From: Streptosporangiales bacterium
GTDB lineage: Bacteria > Actinomycetota > Actinomycetes > Streptosporangiales > Streptosporangiaceae
Assembly (NCBI GenBank): GCA_009784565.1
Contig: WRBL01000023.1
Location: 1 to 34,278, forward strand
DNA length: 34,278 nt
Reading direction: 5' to 3'
Made by a program: the position numbers and the translations under genes. Below the pieces are notes generated by a model. The model saw nothing but the letters and a program-made list of their open reading frames with translations, had not been told where the DNA came from and did no database searches. Below are positions 7,439 to 15,694 of this stretch, in pieces (the first letter of the stretch is position 1; each line of letters begins with the position of its first letter).

Positions 7439-9037
7439 ATGATCGTTGCCAGTGGCATTGAGCTGCGCGCTGGTGCCCGGCTGCTGCTGGCCGAAGCGTC
7501 GTTCCAGGTCGCCGCGGGCGACCGGATCGGCCTGGTGGGGCGGAACGGCGCGGGCAAGACCACCCTGATGAAGGTGCTGTCCGGCAACGGCATTCCCGCC
7601 GAGGGAACCGTGCGGAGGACCGGGAGCGTCGGCTACCTGCCGCAGGACCCGCGGACCGGGGACCTGGAGACGCTCGCCCTGGACCGGGTGCTGTCCGCCC
7701 GCGGCCTGGACGAGGTCCGCAACCAGATGCGCAAGGTCGAGTCGCAGATGAGCGACTCCGATCCCGCGGTCGCGGAGAGGGCGATCAAGCGGTACGGCAA
7801 CCTGAGCGACCGGCTCACGGTGCTCGGCGGGTACGCCGCTGAGTCCCAGGCCGCCTCGCTCGCGGCCAGCCTCGGCCTGCCCGACCGGGTGCTGCACCAG
7901 CCCCTGGCGACGCTGTCGGGCGGCCAGCGCCGCCGGATCGAACTGGCCCGGATCCTGTTCGGCGACTCCCAGACCCTGCTGCTCGACGAGCCCACGAACC
8001 ACCTGGACGCGGACTCCATCATCTGGCTGCGCGATCACCTGAAGACCTACCGCGGCGGGCTCATGGTGATCTCCCACGACGTGGAACTGGTCGAGCAGGT
8101 CGTCAACAAGGTCTTCTACCTCGACGCCAACCGGTCCGTCATCGACATCTACAACGTCGGCTGGAAGGCCTACCAGAAGCAGCGCGACGCCGACGAGCGT
8201 CGCCGCAAGCGGGAACGGGCCAACGCCGAGCGTCAGGCGACCGCGCTGTCGGCCCAGGCCGACAAGATGCGGGCCAAGGCGACCAAGGCCAAGGCCGCGC
8301 AGAACATGCAGCGCCGGGCCGAGCGGCTGCTCGACGGCCTTGAGAGCGAGCGCCAGGGCGACCGTGTGGCAAAACTTCGTTTTCCCATTCCGGCGGCGTG
8401 CGGGAAAACGCCCCTCACCTCCGAAGGATTGTCGAAATCTTACGGCTCCCTTGAAGTATTCACCGATGTCACTATGGCGGTGGACCGGGGCAGCCGGGTG
8501 GTCATCCTCGGCCTCAACGGCGCGGGCAAGACGACGCTGCTGCGACTGCTGGCGGGCGTGGAAACCCCGGACACCGGAAAGGTCGTGCCCGGCCATGGCC
8601 TGCGGATCGGCTATTACGCCCAGGAGCACGAGACGCTCGATACCGCGCGGACCATTATCGAGAACATGCGCACCGCCTCCCCCGAGCTCAACGAGACCGA
8701 GCAGCGCAAAGTCCTCGGCTCGTTCCTGTTCTCCGGGGATGACGTCGATAAGCCGGTAGGCGTCCTTTCCGGCGGCGAGAAGACGCGGCTGGCACTGGCC
8801 CTCCTGGTAGTGTCCGGGGCCAACGTCCTGCTGCTCGACGAGCCGACGAACAACCTGGACCCGGCCAGCCGGGAGGAAATCCTGGCCGCGCTGCGCGCCT
8901 ATGAAGGCGCCATTGTGCTGGTGACGCACGATGAAGGCGCCGTGGACGCGCTCTCGCCGGAACGGGTTATCGTGCTTCCGGAGGGAACCGAGGATACCTG
9001 GAGCGACGATTTCGCGGAGCTCGTCGCGCTCGCCTGA
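7439..9037 (+). CDS. ABC-F family ATPase (ribosome-associated type)
   Basis: This 532-residue protein has two ABC ATPase domains and no membrane segment, the layout of ABC-F proteins that act on the ribosome E site in translation or antibiotic protection. Domain 1 has Walker A GRNGAGKTT (34-42), signature LSGGQRRR and Walker B LLLDEPTNHLD. A charged, Lys/Arg/Ala-rich linker (about 240-290, RKRERANAERQATALSAQ) separates it from domain 2 with GLNGAGKTT, LSGGEKTRLAL and LLLDEPTNNLDP. The ATG at 7439 begins the conserved part (MIVASGIELRAGARLL); the open frame extends upstream to 7172 but without family likeness, and no strong ribosome site is seen. From about 8370 the codon choice is less G/C-biased than in the first half. 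Which ABC-F subgroup it belongs to, and whether it protects against a drug, cannot be told from sequence alone. Confidence 0.9.
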   Translation: MIVASGIELRAGARLLLAEASFQVAAGDRIGLVGRNGAGKTTLMKVLSGNGIPAEGTVRRTGSVGYLPQDPRTGDLETLALDRVLSARGLDEVRNQMRKVESQMSDSDPAVAERAIKRYGNLSDRLTVLGGYAAESQAASLAASLGLPDRVLHQPLATLSGGQRRRIELARILFGDSQTLLLDEPTNHLDADSIIWLRDHLKTYRGGLMVISHDVELVEQVVNKVFYLDANRSVIDIYNVGWKAYQKQRDADERRRKRERANAERQATALSAQADKMRAKATKAKAAQNMQRRAERLLDGLESERQGDRVAKLRFPIPAACGKTPLTSEGLSKSYGSLEVFTDVTMAVDRGSRVVILGLNGAGKTTLLRLLAGVETPDTGKVVPGHGLRIGYYAQEHETLDTARTIIENMRTASPELNETEQRKVLGSFLFSGDDVDKPVGVLSGGEKTRLALALLVVSGANVLLLDEPTNNLDPASREEILAALRAYEGAIVLVTHDEGAVDALSPERVIVLPEGTEDTWSDDFAELVALA

Positions 9038-9209
9038 CCATTCATCGCGGTCAGCTGTCCATTCGTCGCCTCGCCCTTGGGGTCATTGAAAACGGCACCA
9101 TTTTCCCTGGCACTAATTGCGCCATGTGGGTGGCCAACCACGCTCCGATAGGTGATCATTGCGATAGGGGAAGTTACGCAATGAGTGCTTAACCTTACGG
9201 GAGGTACAC
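9038..9209 (+). promoter_or_regulatory. Repeat-rich control region of the small HTH gene
   Basis: Three symmetrical elements stand in 172 bases. CCATTCATCGC (9038-9048) and CCATTCGTCGC (9059-9069) form a direct repeat spaced exactly 21 bases. GTGGGTGG/CCAACCAC (9126-9141) is a 16-base palindrome with one mismatched pair. TCATTGCG (9156-9163) and CGCAATGA (9177-9184) form a perfect 8-base inverted repeat with a 13-base loop, 25 bases before the start codon. They could be operators, an RNA hairpin in the leader, or both. Confidence 0.5.
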
Positions 9210-9428
9210 GTGGGCGACAGTCTGAGGAAAGGCACCAGGGTGACGGGCAACGACCGAAGCAAGCTGGCGACCGACCTGAAGAGCAGGTACGACTCGGGGG
9301 AGTCCATTCGCTCGCTCGCCGCCGCGACCGGGCGGTCGTACGGGTTCATTCACCGTCTGCTCACCGAGACCGGGGTCAAGCTCCGCGGCCGCGGCGGGGC
9401 CACGCAGAAGGCTGTCGCCAGCCAGTAA
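9210..9428 (+). CDS. Small conserved actinobacterial helix-turn-helix protein
   Basis: This 72-residue protein has a helix-turn-helix at about 28-60 (SGESIRSLAAATGRSYGFIHRLLTETG) followed by a short basic tail RGRGGATQ. The sequence resembles a family of about 70 residues that is widespread in actinomycetes and usually annotated only as a helix-turn-helix protein; its target is not known to me. The GTG start at 9210 is supported by GGAGGT at 9200-9205. The gene stands between two hairpin-bearing regions and is followed by a strong terminator, so it is transcribed alone. Its upstream inverted repeats suggest autoregulation, which is inference. Confidence 0.85.
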   Translation: MGDSLRKGTRVTGNDRSKLATDLKSRYDSGESIRSLAAATGRSYGFIHRLLTETGVKLRGRGGATQKAVASQ

Positions 9429-9442
9429 CGGCGGCGCCCGCC

Positions 9443-9476
9443 ACCCGGGCCCGCGGCGGTGGCCGCGGGCCCGGGT
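9443..9476 (+). terminator. Strong hairpin terminator after the HTH gene
   Basis: Perfect 15-base arms (9443-9457 and 9462-9476, core GGGCCCGCGGC / GCCGCGGGCCC) with a GGTG loop start 15 bases after the HTH stop. No T-run follows. The hairpin ends only 12 bases before the GTG of the next gene, so it may also limit access to that start. Confidence 0.75.
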
Positions 9477-9488
9477 AGGTTGAGGGGC

Positions 9489-11411
9489 GTGCACCCGCCT
9501 GCGATGAGAGCGATGCGCGGGTTCCGCATGGACCCGTCCGTCACCAAGCAGAAGCTCAAGCCCGGGACGGTCCGCCGGATCGCGTCCTACGCCCGGCCCT
9601 ACCGGCTTCACCTGGTCATGTTCCTGATCGGGACGGCGCTGGACGCGGCGATCGCGGTGGTGAATCCGCTGCTGCTGCGGGAGATCATCGATCAGGGCAT
9701 CATTCCCCGCCGCGCCACCGTGGTCGTCGTGGTCGCGGTCATCGTCGCCGCGGTCGCGGTGCTCGACGCGGGCCTCGGCTTTCTCAACCGCTGGTTCTCC
9801 GCCCGGATCGGGGAGGGCCTCATTTACGACCTGCGGGTCCAGGTCTTCGGCCACGTGCAGCGGCAGCCGCTCGCCTTCTTCACCCGGGCTCAGACCGGGT
9901 CGCTGGTGGCGAGGCTGGACGCCGACGTGCTCGGCGCGCAGCAGGCGATCGTCGGCACCCTGTCCAGCGTGCTGTCCAACGCCCTGTCGCTGATCCTGAT
10001 CCTCGGGGCCCTGTTCTACCTGTCCTGGCTGGTCACCGTCATCGGCCTGGTGCTCATCCCGCTGTTCATCTTCCCGGCCCGCCTGATCGGGCGCCGGATG
10101 CAGCGGCTTACCCGCGAGGGAATGCAGCTCAACGCCGAGATGGGCTCGATGATGAACGAGCGCTTCAACGTGGCCGGCGCGATGCTGGTGAAGCTGTTCG
10201 GCCGCCCCCGCGAGGAAGCCGAGACCTTCGGGACGAAGGCCGGGAAGGTCCGCGACATCGGCGTCAGCACCGCCATGTACGGCCAGGTGTTCATGGTGGC
10301 CATGACCCTGCTGGCCTCGGTTCTCACCGCCCTGGTCTACGGCGTCGGCGGGAGCATGGTCATCAACGGCGTCTTCCAGATCGGCTCCCTGGTCGCCCTC
10401 ACCCAGCTGCTGACCCGCCTGTACGGGCCGATCGCGGCGCTGTCCAACGTGCAGGTGCAGGTGATGACCGCGCTGGTCAGCTTCGACCGGGTCTTCGAGG
10501 TACTCGACCTTGAGCCGCTCATCACGGAGAAGCCGGGCGCGGTGGAACTGCCCCGCCGGTCCGTGACCGCCGGGAACGGGGCCGACGGCGCCGCCGCCCC
10601 GGAGATCAGCCTCGACCACGTCTCCTTCCGCTACCCGACGGCGGCCGAGGTGTCCCTCGCCTCGCTGGAGTCGATCGCGCTGAAGACCCCCGAGCGGTCC
10701 GGGACCGCGGCCGGGGTACTGCGCGACCTCTCGTTCACCGCGCCGCCGGGCCAGCTGACCGCCCTGGTCGGGCCGTCCGGCGCGGGCAAGACCACCATCA
10801 CCCACCTGGTCTCCCGGATGTACGACCCCAACGACGGCGCGGTCCGCATCGACGGTTATGACCTGCGCGACGTCACGCTGGACTCGCTGCGGGACGTGGT
10901 CGGCGTCGTCACCCAGGACTCGCACCTGTTCCATGACACGATCCGGGCGAACCTGGCCTACGCCCGGCCGTCCGCCACCGAGACCGAGATCGCCGGGGCC
11001 TGCCGGGCGGCCCAGGTCTGGGACCTGATCTCCTCGCTGCCCGACGGCCTGGACACGGTCGTCGGCGACCGCGGCTACCGGCTGTCCGGCGGCGAGAAGC
11101 AGCGAGTGGCGCTGGCCCGGCTGCTCCTGAAGGCGCCGTCGGTCGTGGTGCTGGACGAGGCCACGGCGCACCTGGACTCCGAGTCCGAGGCGGCGGTCCA
11201 GGAGGCTCTGCGCACGGCGCTGGCCGGGCGTACGTCGCTGGTGATCGCGCACCGCCTGTCGACCGTCCGGGAGGCCGCCCGGATCCTGGTCATCGACGGC
11301 GGCCGGGTCGCCGAATCCGGCACCCATACCGAGCTTCTGGCCGCGGGGGGCCTGTACGCCGAGCTGTACCGCACGCAGTTCGCCGCCCAGGAGGACACCG
11401 CCCCGACATGA
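9489..11411 (+). CDS. ABC exporter half-transporter (ABCB type, membrane domain fused to ATPase)
   Basis: This 640-residue protein has a six-helix exporter membrane domain (about 35-340; hydrophobic runs such as VVVVVAVIVAAVAVLDAGLG and ALSLILILGALFYLSWLV) and a C-terminal ATPase. The ATPase has Walker A GPSGAGKTT (428-436), signature LSGGEKQRVALARLLL, Walker B VVVLDEAT and the switch His in IAHRLST. A 50-residue insert rich in Ala/Ser follows the first strand of the ATPase (SFRYPTAAEVSLASLES...), as seen in actinobacterial members. I chose GTG 9489 because GGTTGAGGGG lies 2-11 bases upstream; ATGs at 9504, 9513 and 9528 are alternatives. It must dimerise to work; no partner is adjacent, so a homodimer is likely. 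The substrate cannot be told. Confidence 0.88.
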   Translation: MHPPAMRAMRGFRMDPSVTKQKLKPGTVRRIASYARPYRLHLVMFLIGTALDAAIAVVNPLLLREIIDQGIIPRRATVVVVVAVIVAAVAVLDAGLGFLNRWFSARIGEGLIYDLRVQVFGHVQRQPLAFFTRAQTGSLVARLDADVLGAQQAIVGTLSSVLSNALSLILILGALFYLSWLVTVIGLVLIPLFIFPARLIGRRMQRLTREGMQLNAEMGSMMNERFNVAGAMLVKLFGRPREEAETFGTKAGKVRDIGVSTAMYGQVFMVAMTLLASVLTALVYGVGGSMVINGVFQIGSLVALTQLLTRLYGPIAALSNVQVQVMTALVSFDRVFEVLDLEPLITEKPGAVELPRRSVTAGNGADGAAAPEISLDHVSFRYPTAAEVSLASLESIALKTPERSGTAAGVLRDLSFTAPPGQLTALVGPSGAGKTTITHLVSRMYDPNDGAVRIDGYDLRDVTLDSLRDVVGVVTQDSHLFHDTIRANLAYARPSATETEIAGACRAAQVWDLISSLPDGLDTVVGDRGYRLSGGEKQRVALARLLLKAPSVVVLDEATAHLDSESEAAVQEALRTALAGRTSLVIAHRLSTVREAARILVIDGGRVAESGTHTELLAAGGLYAELYRTQFAAQEDTAPT

Positions 11412-11512
11412 GCGGGACCGCCCGCCGGGGCGATTATTCGATATCGGTCAGTGGCGAGCGGTGAGGAACGGTACCGTATCGGGGGAAACTTCAGAAGGAC
11501 CGACACCTGCAT

Positions 11513-12406
11513 ATGCCCTCGCGCCACATTCTTATCGTTAACTCCCGCAAGGTGACCCAGCCGGTCTTCGTGATCGGCGCACCGCACTCCGGTGCGGAAG
11601 CCGTCGGGCGGGCGCTCAAGATCTCGCCGGGTTTTCACGTCACCGCCGGGCAGCGCAACGTACTGGAGGCCGTCTACGCGTTTGCTCGCAAGCCGTCCGC
11701 CTACGCCGCCCGCGGAGAAGCCGTCTCCTCCGTGGTCCGGGACACCCTCGCCCAGGGCTGGCAGATCACCCCGACCAGCTGCCTGCAGTGCACGCCGCAG
11801 TGCCGCGCCGCCGCCGGCCTGCGCGACGCCGAGGTCGGGCCGTGCGCCGAGGAGCGGGGCCTGGCCCGGTTCGGTGACGCCAGCCCGGACCTGGCCTACT
11901 GCGCCGAGACGCTGATCGACGCGTTCCCGGACGCGCAGATCGTGCAGGTGGTCCGGGACGGCCGCGACACCGTGGCCTCGATGCTCGGCGACCCGCTGTC
12001 GATGTACTGGTTCCGGCCCGGCGTCGCCAACATCGACGACGAGTTTCCCAACCCGTTCTACGGAATCGAGGACGAGACCGACCGGTTCACCTGGACCGGC
12101 CTGTCCACCGCCGCCAAGTGCGCCCTCCGCTGGCGCGGGGCCATTCGCCTCGCCGCCCGTCTCCGGGCCCAGCTGAACGCGGACCAGCTCAAGACCCTGC
12201 GGTACGAGGACATGATCTTCGACCCGCGCGGCGCGGCCGCCGCCCTGTCGGAATTCACCGGCGCCACCGTGGCGGCCCCGGTGACCCGTAAGCACCGCGA
12301 GGTCAAGAGCCAGGCGGGAAGCTGGCGGCACCTGCTGTCCGCGTCCGACGTCAGCGACGTCGAGAAGATCGCGGGGGAGGAACTTCGCCGGCTCGGGTAC
12401 GCCTGA
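11513..12406 (+). CDS. Sulfotransferase-fold protein with a cysteine cluster
   Basis: This 297-residue protein carries the two PAPS-binding marks of sulfotransferases: the 5'-phosphosulfate loop in PVFVIGAPHSG (17-27) and the 3'-phosphate motif VVRDGRDTVASM (146-157, with R148 and the RDGRD core). A later RYEDMIFDP segment also fits the family. The usual loop lysine or arginine is replaced (GAPHSGAEAVG), so activity should not be assumed. Between the two motifs stands C90-x2-C93-x3-C97-x13-C111, plus C130, which looks like a metal-binding or disulfide knot inserted in the fold. No signal peptide is seen. AGAAGGAC lies about 15 bases before the ATG at 11513. The acceptor is unknown and the gene is not in an obvious biosynthetic cluster. 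Confidence 0.78.
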   Translation: MPSRHILIVNSRKVTQPVFVIGAPHSGAEAVGRALKISPGFHVTAGQRNVLEAVYAFARKPSAYAARGEAVSSVVRDTLAQGWQITPTSCLQCTPQCRAAAGLRDAEVGPCAEERGLARFGDASPDLAYCAETLIDAFPDAQIVQVVRDGRDTVASMLGDPLSMYWFRPGVANIDDEFPNPFYGIEDETDRFTWTGLSTAAKCALRWRGAIRLAARLRAQLNADQLKTLRYEDMIFDPRGAAAALSEFTGATVAAPVTRKHREVKSQAGSWRHLLSASDVSDVEKIAGEELRRLGYA

Positions 12407-12437
12407 GCCGGGCCGCGGTTCGCATATTCTTGACCCC

Positions 12438-12785
12438 ATGCGAGTACTACCGTCCGTCGTAATTGCCGTCTCCGGCCTGAGCCTGCTGGGGATCGCGGGG
12501 TGCTCGCAGTTCGACCAGTCGCTCGGGCAGCAGCAGGCGGTCGTGTCGTTCCAGTCCGGGGCCTCGACCGCGGTCCGGATGCAGGTCCGGAACGCGTGCG
12601 GCAAGCTCCCGAACGTCTCCCCGGCGCCGCTGGCGAAGAACGTGCCGCTGTCGCAGGCGCTGAACCAGGTCACGTTCCAGATCAACAAGGCCGACCCGGC
12701 CGACATCTCGCGGCTGCAGGAGTGCCTGGAGAAGCACAAGGGCTACGCCGGCGTCGACATCACGGACTCCTCGGACAACGGCTAG
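12438..12785 (+). CDS. Small putative lipoprotein of unknown function
   Basis: This 115-residue protein starts with a clear lipoprotein signal: MRVLPSVVIAVSGLSLLGIAGC, with the lipidated Cys at position 22. The mature part has about 93 residues with two cysteines (in RNACGKL and LQECLEK) that could form a disulfide, and a motif PLSQALNQVTFQI. No known domain is recognised. The start ATG is 31 bases after the sulfotransferase stop with no clear ribosome site between. It may be cotranscribed with that gene. It ends in an acidic tail. Confidence 0.8.
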   Translation: MRVLPSVVIAVSGLSLLGIAGCSQFDQSLGQQQAVVSFQSGASTAVRMQVRNACGKLPNVSPAPLAKNVPLSQALNQVTFQINKADPADISRLQECLEKHKGYAGVDITDSSDNG

Positions 12786-12932
12786 ACGGGCCGGCCCATT
12801 GTAGTAGCTTGCTGACCTGGTGTTATAGGCCGCAGTGATCGCGGTAACGGCTGTTGCCGGGACATTTCCTACTTTCTCGGTTGGGTGTATGGTGTCGCGA
12901 AAGCGACTTAACCGATCGAGAATGGGATTAAT
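12786..12932 (+). promoter_or_regulatory. Promoter/leader region of the SsuABC-type importer operon
   Basis: A stable small hairpin GTCGC-GAAA-GCGAC (12894-12907) with a GNRA-type loop stands 25 bases before the start codon. CGGTT (12878-12882) and AACCG (12910-12914) could pair around it. TATGGT at 12888-12893 resembles a -10 box and lies in an 11-base string (GTGTATGGTGT) also found before the lipoprotein gene at 5182-5192. No known riboswitch fold was recognised. Confidence 0.4.
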
Positions 12933-13967
12933 ATGCGACGGATCTTGGCTGGCGCCGCTGCGGCAGTAGGCAGCGCGCTCCTCATCGCCGGCTGCTCCTC
13001 GGGCGCGGCCAGTTCCGGTTCCGCCTCCGGCGGCGGATCGGGACCGGTGGCGGTCCGGCTCGGGTACCTGGCGAACATCACGCACGCCCCGACGCTGATC
13101 GGCGTGAAGAACGGTTACTTCGCCAAGGCGCTCGGCTCCGCGGGCACGCTCAGGACGTCCACCTACAGCAGCGGCACGCAGGAGACCACGGCGATCCTGT
13201 CCGGGCAGCTCGACGCCGCCTACGTCGGCCCGAACCCGGCCATCAACGCCTGGCAGAAGTCCGGCGGCAAGGCCATCAAGATCGTGTCCGGCGCGGCCAC
13301 CGGCGGCGCCTCGATCGTGGCCAAGCCGGGAGTGACCAGCGCCCGGCAGTTCAAGGGCAAGTCGATCGCGACGCCGTCGCTCGGCAACACCCAGGACGTC
13401 GCCGCCCGCGCCTGGCTCAAGCAGGGCGGGCTGAGCACGTCCGCCGTCGGCGGCGGCGACGTGACGGTCAAGCCGACCACCCCGAACTCGGCCGCGGTGC
13501 TGGAGTACAAGTCCGGCCAGATCGCCGGCGCGTCCGAGCCGTCCCCCTACGACGTGGAGATGGAGCAGGCCGGCGGCAGGGTACTGCTGTCGGAGCCCGG
13601 CGTGACGACCCTCCTGATGGTTACCCAGTCGTTCCTGAGCGCGCACCCGGCCATCGTCAACGACCTGCTGAAGGCCCAGATCGAGTCCAACGACTTCATC
13701 AAGAAGGACCCGGCGCAGGCCGCGAAGGTCGCGAACTCCGAACTGGCCGCCTACACCGGCAAGCCGCTGAAGCCGAAGGTGCTGACTCCGGCGTTCAAGG
13801 AGATCACCTTCACCGACGACCCGGACGCGGCGTCGCTGACCACGGACGCCAGCCAGGCGGCCGGCGTCGGCCTGCTTCAGAAGGCCAGCCTGCAGGGCAT
13901 CTTCGACCTCGGCCCCCTCAACTCCGGGCTCAGGGCGGCCGGCGAAAAGCAGGTGGCCTCGTCATAA
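12933..13967 (+). CDS. ABC importer substrate-binding lipoprotein (SsuA/NrtA/ThiY-like)
   Basis: This 344-residue lipoprotein has a signal ending in LIAGC with the lipidated Cys at 21, then a Ser/Gly linker. The binding fold begins at RLGYLANITHAPTLIGVKNGYF, the classic start of the SsuA/NrtA/TauA family. It continues with GTQETTAILSGQLDAAYVGPNPAI and SIATPSLGNTQDVAARAWLK. These proteins bind aliphatic sulfonates, nitrate, taurine or thiamine precursors at the outer face of the membrane. The gene overlaps the ATPase gene by one base (TAATG), so the three genes form one operon. Substrate is not decided by sequence; sulfonate is a common annotation for such actinobacterial operons. Confidence 0.88.
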   Translation: MRRILAGAAAAVGSALLIAGCSSGAASSGSASGGGSGPVAVRLGYLANITHAPTLIGVKNGYFAKALGSAGTLRTSTYSSGTQETTAILSGQLDAAYVGPNPAINAWQKSGGKAIKIVSGAATGGASIVAKPGVTSARQFKGKSIATPSLGNTQDVAARAWLKQGGLSTSAVGGGDVTVKPTTPNSAAVLEYKSGQIAGASEPSPYDVEMEQAGGRVLLSEPGVTTLLMVTQSFLSAHPAIVNDLLKAQIESNDFIKKDPAQAAKVANSELAAYTGKPLKPKVLTPAFKEITFTDDPDAASLTTDASQAAGVGLLQKASLQGIFDLGPLNSGLRAAGEKQVASS

Positions 13968-14737
13968 TGCCTGACGCGACGGCCACGAAGGAGACGCCGG
14001 CGGCGGTCACGCTGACCGGCGTCTCCAAGACCTACGGGCGCGGAGCCGCCTCGGTCCGTGCCCTCGACCAGGTGACCTTGTCGGCCGAGCCCGGCGAGGT
14101 CACCTGCCTGATCGGCGCGTCCGGCTGCGGCAAGTCCACCCTGCTGTCCCTGATCGCCGGGCTGGAGAGGCCCACCGCGGGCGAAGTCGCGGCGGGAGGC
14201 CGGGTCGCGCTCATGTTCCAGGAGGCCGGGCTGTTCCCGTGGCTCACCGCGGCCGGCAACGTGGAGCTCGCGCTGCGGGCCCGCGGGACCGGCCGGGCCG
14301 AGCGCAAGCAGCGGGCCGCCGGGCTCCTGGAGACGGTGCATCTCGGCGGCTTCGGGAAGAAACGGCCCCATGAGCTGTCCGGCGGCATGCGGCAGCGCGT
14401 CGCCCTGGCCCGGGCCCTGGCCGCCGACGCCGACGTGCTGCTGATGGACGAGCCGTTCGGCGCCCTGGACGCGATGACCCGCGACCTCCTGCACGAGGAG
14501 GTGGACCGCATCACCGCCGGCCGGGACCTGACCGTCGTGTTCGTGACCCACAACGTCCGGGAGGCGGTCCGCCTGGGGGACCAGGTGGTCCTGCTGTCCA
14601 GCCGCCCCGGCACCGTCCTGGAACGGTACGAGGTGCCGATCGAGCGGCCGCGGCGGATCGACTCCGCCCCGGTCGCCGAACTGGCCGGGACGATCACCGA
14701 CCGGCTCCGGGAGGAGGTGAGCCGCCATGGCACATGA
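13967..14737 (+). CDS. ABC importer ATPase (SsuB/TauB/NrtD-like)
   Basis: This 256-residue ATPase powers the importer. Walker A is GASGCGKST, the Q-loop lies in LMFQEAGLFPWLT, the signature is LSGGMRQRVALARAL and Walker B is LLMDEPFGALDAMTR, all in the form usual for the nitrate/sulfonate/taurine family. The switch His is in VFVTHNVREAVRLGD. The ATG at 13967 overlaps the stop of the binding protein by one base. Its 3' end overlaps the permease gene by 11 bases. It works on the cytosolic face with the following permease. Confidence 0.92.
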   Translation: MPDATATKETPAAVTLTGVSKTYGRGAASVRALDQVTLSAEPGEVTCLIGASGCGKSTLLSLIAGLERPTAGEVAAGGRVALMFQEAGLFPWLTAAGNVELALRARGTGRAERKQRAAGLLETVHLGGFGKKRPHELSGGMRQRVALARALAADADVLLMDEPFGALDAMTRDLLHEEVDRITAGRDLTVVFVTHNVREAVRLGDQVVLLSSRPGTVLERYEVPIERPRRIDSAPVAELAGTITDRLREEVSRHGT

Positions 14738-15572
14738 CACCATCGCGGGCCTGGACGCCCTCGACCTGGCCGCCGAGGCCGCGCCGGGCGGCGCCGGCGC
14801 CCGCGCGGGCCGGGTCTGGAACGCGGCGTGGCCGAAGCTGGCCGCGATCGTCATCTTCCTGGCCCTCTGGGAGATCCTCTACCTGGCGGGCTGGAAGAGT
14901 CTCATCTTCCCGGCGCCGGGCACCACGCTGTCCGATCTCGGTACTCAGCTGTCGAGCGGCCAGCTGTGGCAGGCGATCGAGACCACCCTGGGACGGGCGC
15001 TCGGCGGCTTCGCCATCGCGCTCGTGATCGGCGTGGTCGTCGGCTCGCTGGTCTCGCGGATCGGCGCGCTGCGGCAGGCCGTCGGGTCGATGCTGACCGG
15101 CCTGCAGACGATGCCGTCGGTCGCGTGGATCCCGTTCGCCATCATCTTGTTCGGGTCGTCGACCTCGACGATCGGCTTCGTGGTGGTGATGGCGTCGGCG
15201 CCGTCGATCGCGAACGCCCTGATCGCGGGCGTGGACTACACGCCGCCGCTGCTGGTCAAGGCGGGCCGGCTGATGGGGCTCGCTCGCCTGCGGCTGCACT
15301 GGCACGTGTACCTGCCGTCGTCGCTGCCGACGTTCGTCTCCGGCCTGAAGCAGGCCTGGGCGTTCACCTGGCACTCCCTGCTGACGGCCGAACTGGTCGT
15401 GCTGATCCCGAACCATCCCTCGCTCGGGATCCTGCTCGACAGCGACCAGCAGCAGGCGGACATGCCGTCCACCATCGCGGTCATGCTCGTGATCCTGATC
15501 CTGGGGGTGGTCGTCGACGGCCTCTTCGGCCTGTGGAACCGGTCCATCCAGCGGCGCCGGGGGCTGGAGTAG
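14727..15572 (+). CDS. ABC importer permease (SsuC/TauC/NrtB-like)
   Basis: This 281-residue BPD_transp_1 permease has about six membrane helices, for example AIVIFLALWEILYLAGW, GGFAIALVIGVVVGSLV and the last one IAVMLVILILGVVVDGLFGL. The cytosolic EAA-type loop that contacts the ATPase is at KAGRLMGLARLRLHWHVYLPSS. The ATG at 14727 follows GGAGGTGAG (about 14711-14719) and overlaps the ATPase gene by 11 bases. It is the last gene of the operon. A short inverted repeat TCGGTA-GG-TACCGA (15577-15590) right after the stop is a weak terminator candidate. Confidence 0.92.
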   Translation: MAHDTIAGLDALDLAAEAAPGGAGARAGRVWNAAWPKLAAIVIFLALWEILYLAGWKSLIFPAPGTTLSDLGTQLSSGQLWQAIETTLGRALGGFAIALVIGVVVGSLVSRIGALRQAVGSMLTGLQTMPSVAWIPFAIILFGSSTSTIGFVVVMASAPSIANALIAGVDYTPPLLVKAGRLMGLARLRLHWHVYLPSSLPTFVSGLKQAWAFTWHSLLTAELVVLIPNHPSLGILLDSDQQQADMPSTIAVMLVILILGVVVDGLFGLWNRSIQRRRGLE

Positions 15573-15608
15573 GCCATCGGTAGGTACCGAGGTTCGCGTC
15601 CGCGTTAC

Positions 15609-15625
15609 CCATACTGCCCGTATGG
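15609..15625. promoter_or_regulatory. Inverted repeat CCATAC-N5-GTATGG before a small gene
   Basis: Perfect 6-base arms at 15609-15614 and 15620-15625 lie about 70 bases before the start of the 39-codon gene. The right arm overlaps TATGGT (15621-15626), a possible -10 box. The layout fits an operator, but no regulator is adjacent. Confidence 0.4.
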
Positions 15626-15694
15626 TGCGTTTCCGCTAACTACATCCGTGTAACTTCTAAGTACCGGATTACGACGTTTGCGGGGATGACGCAT

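Noticed and set aside
9195..11327. 710-codon open frame opposite the HTH and ABC exporter genes
   Set aside because: Its translation is Gly/Gln/Arg/His-rich without family likeness, and the plus strand encodes a well-conserved exporter with all motifs.
12786..12932. Riboswitch before the SsuABC-type operon
   Set aside because: Only one small GNRA hairpin and a possible closing stem were found; nothing matches a known SAM, thiamine or cobalamin fold.
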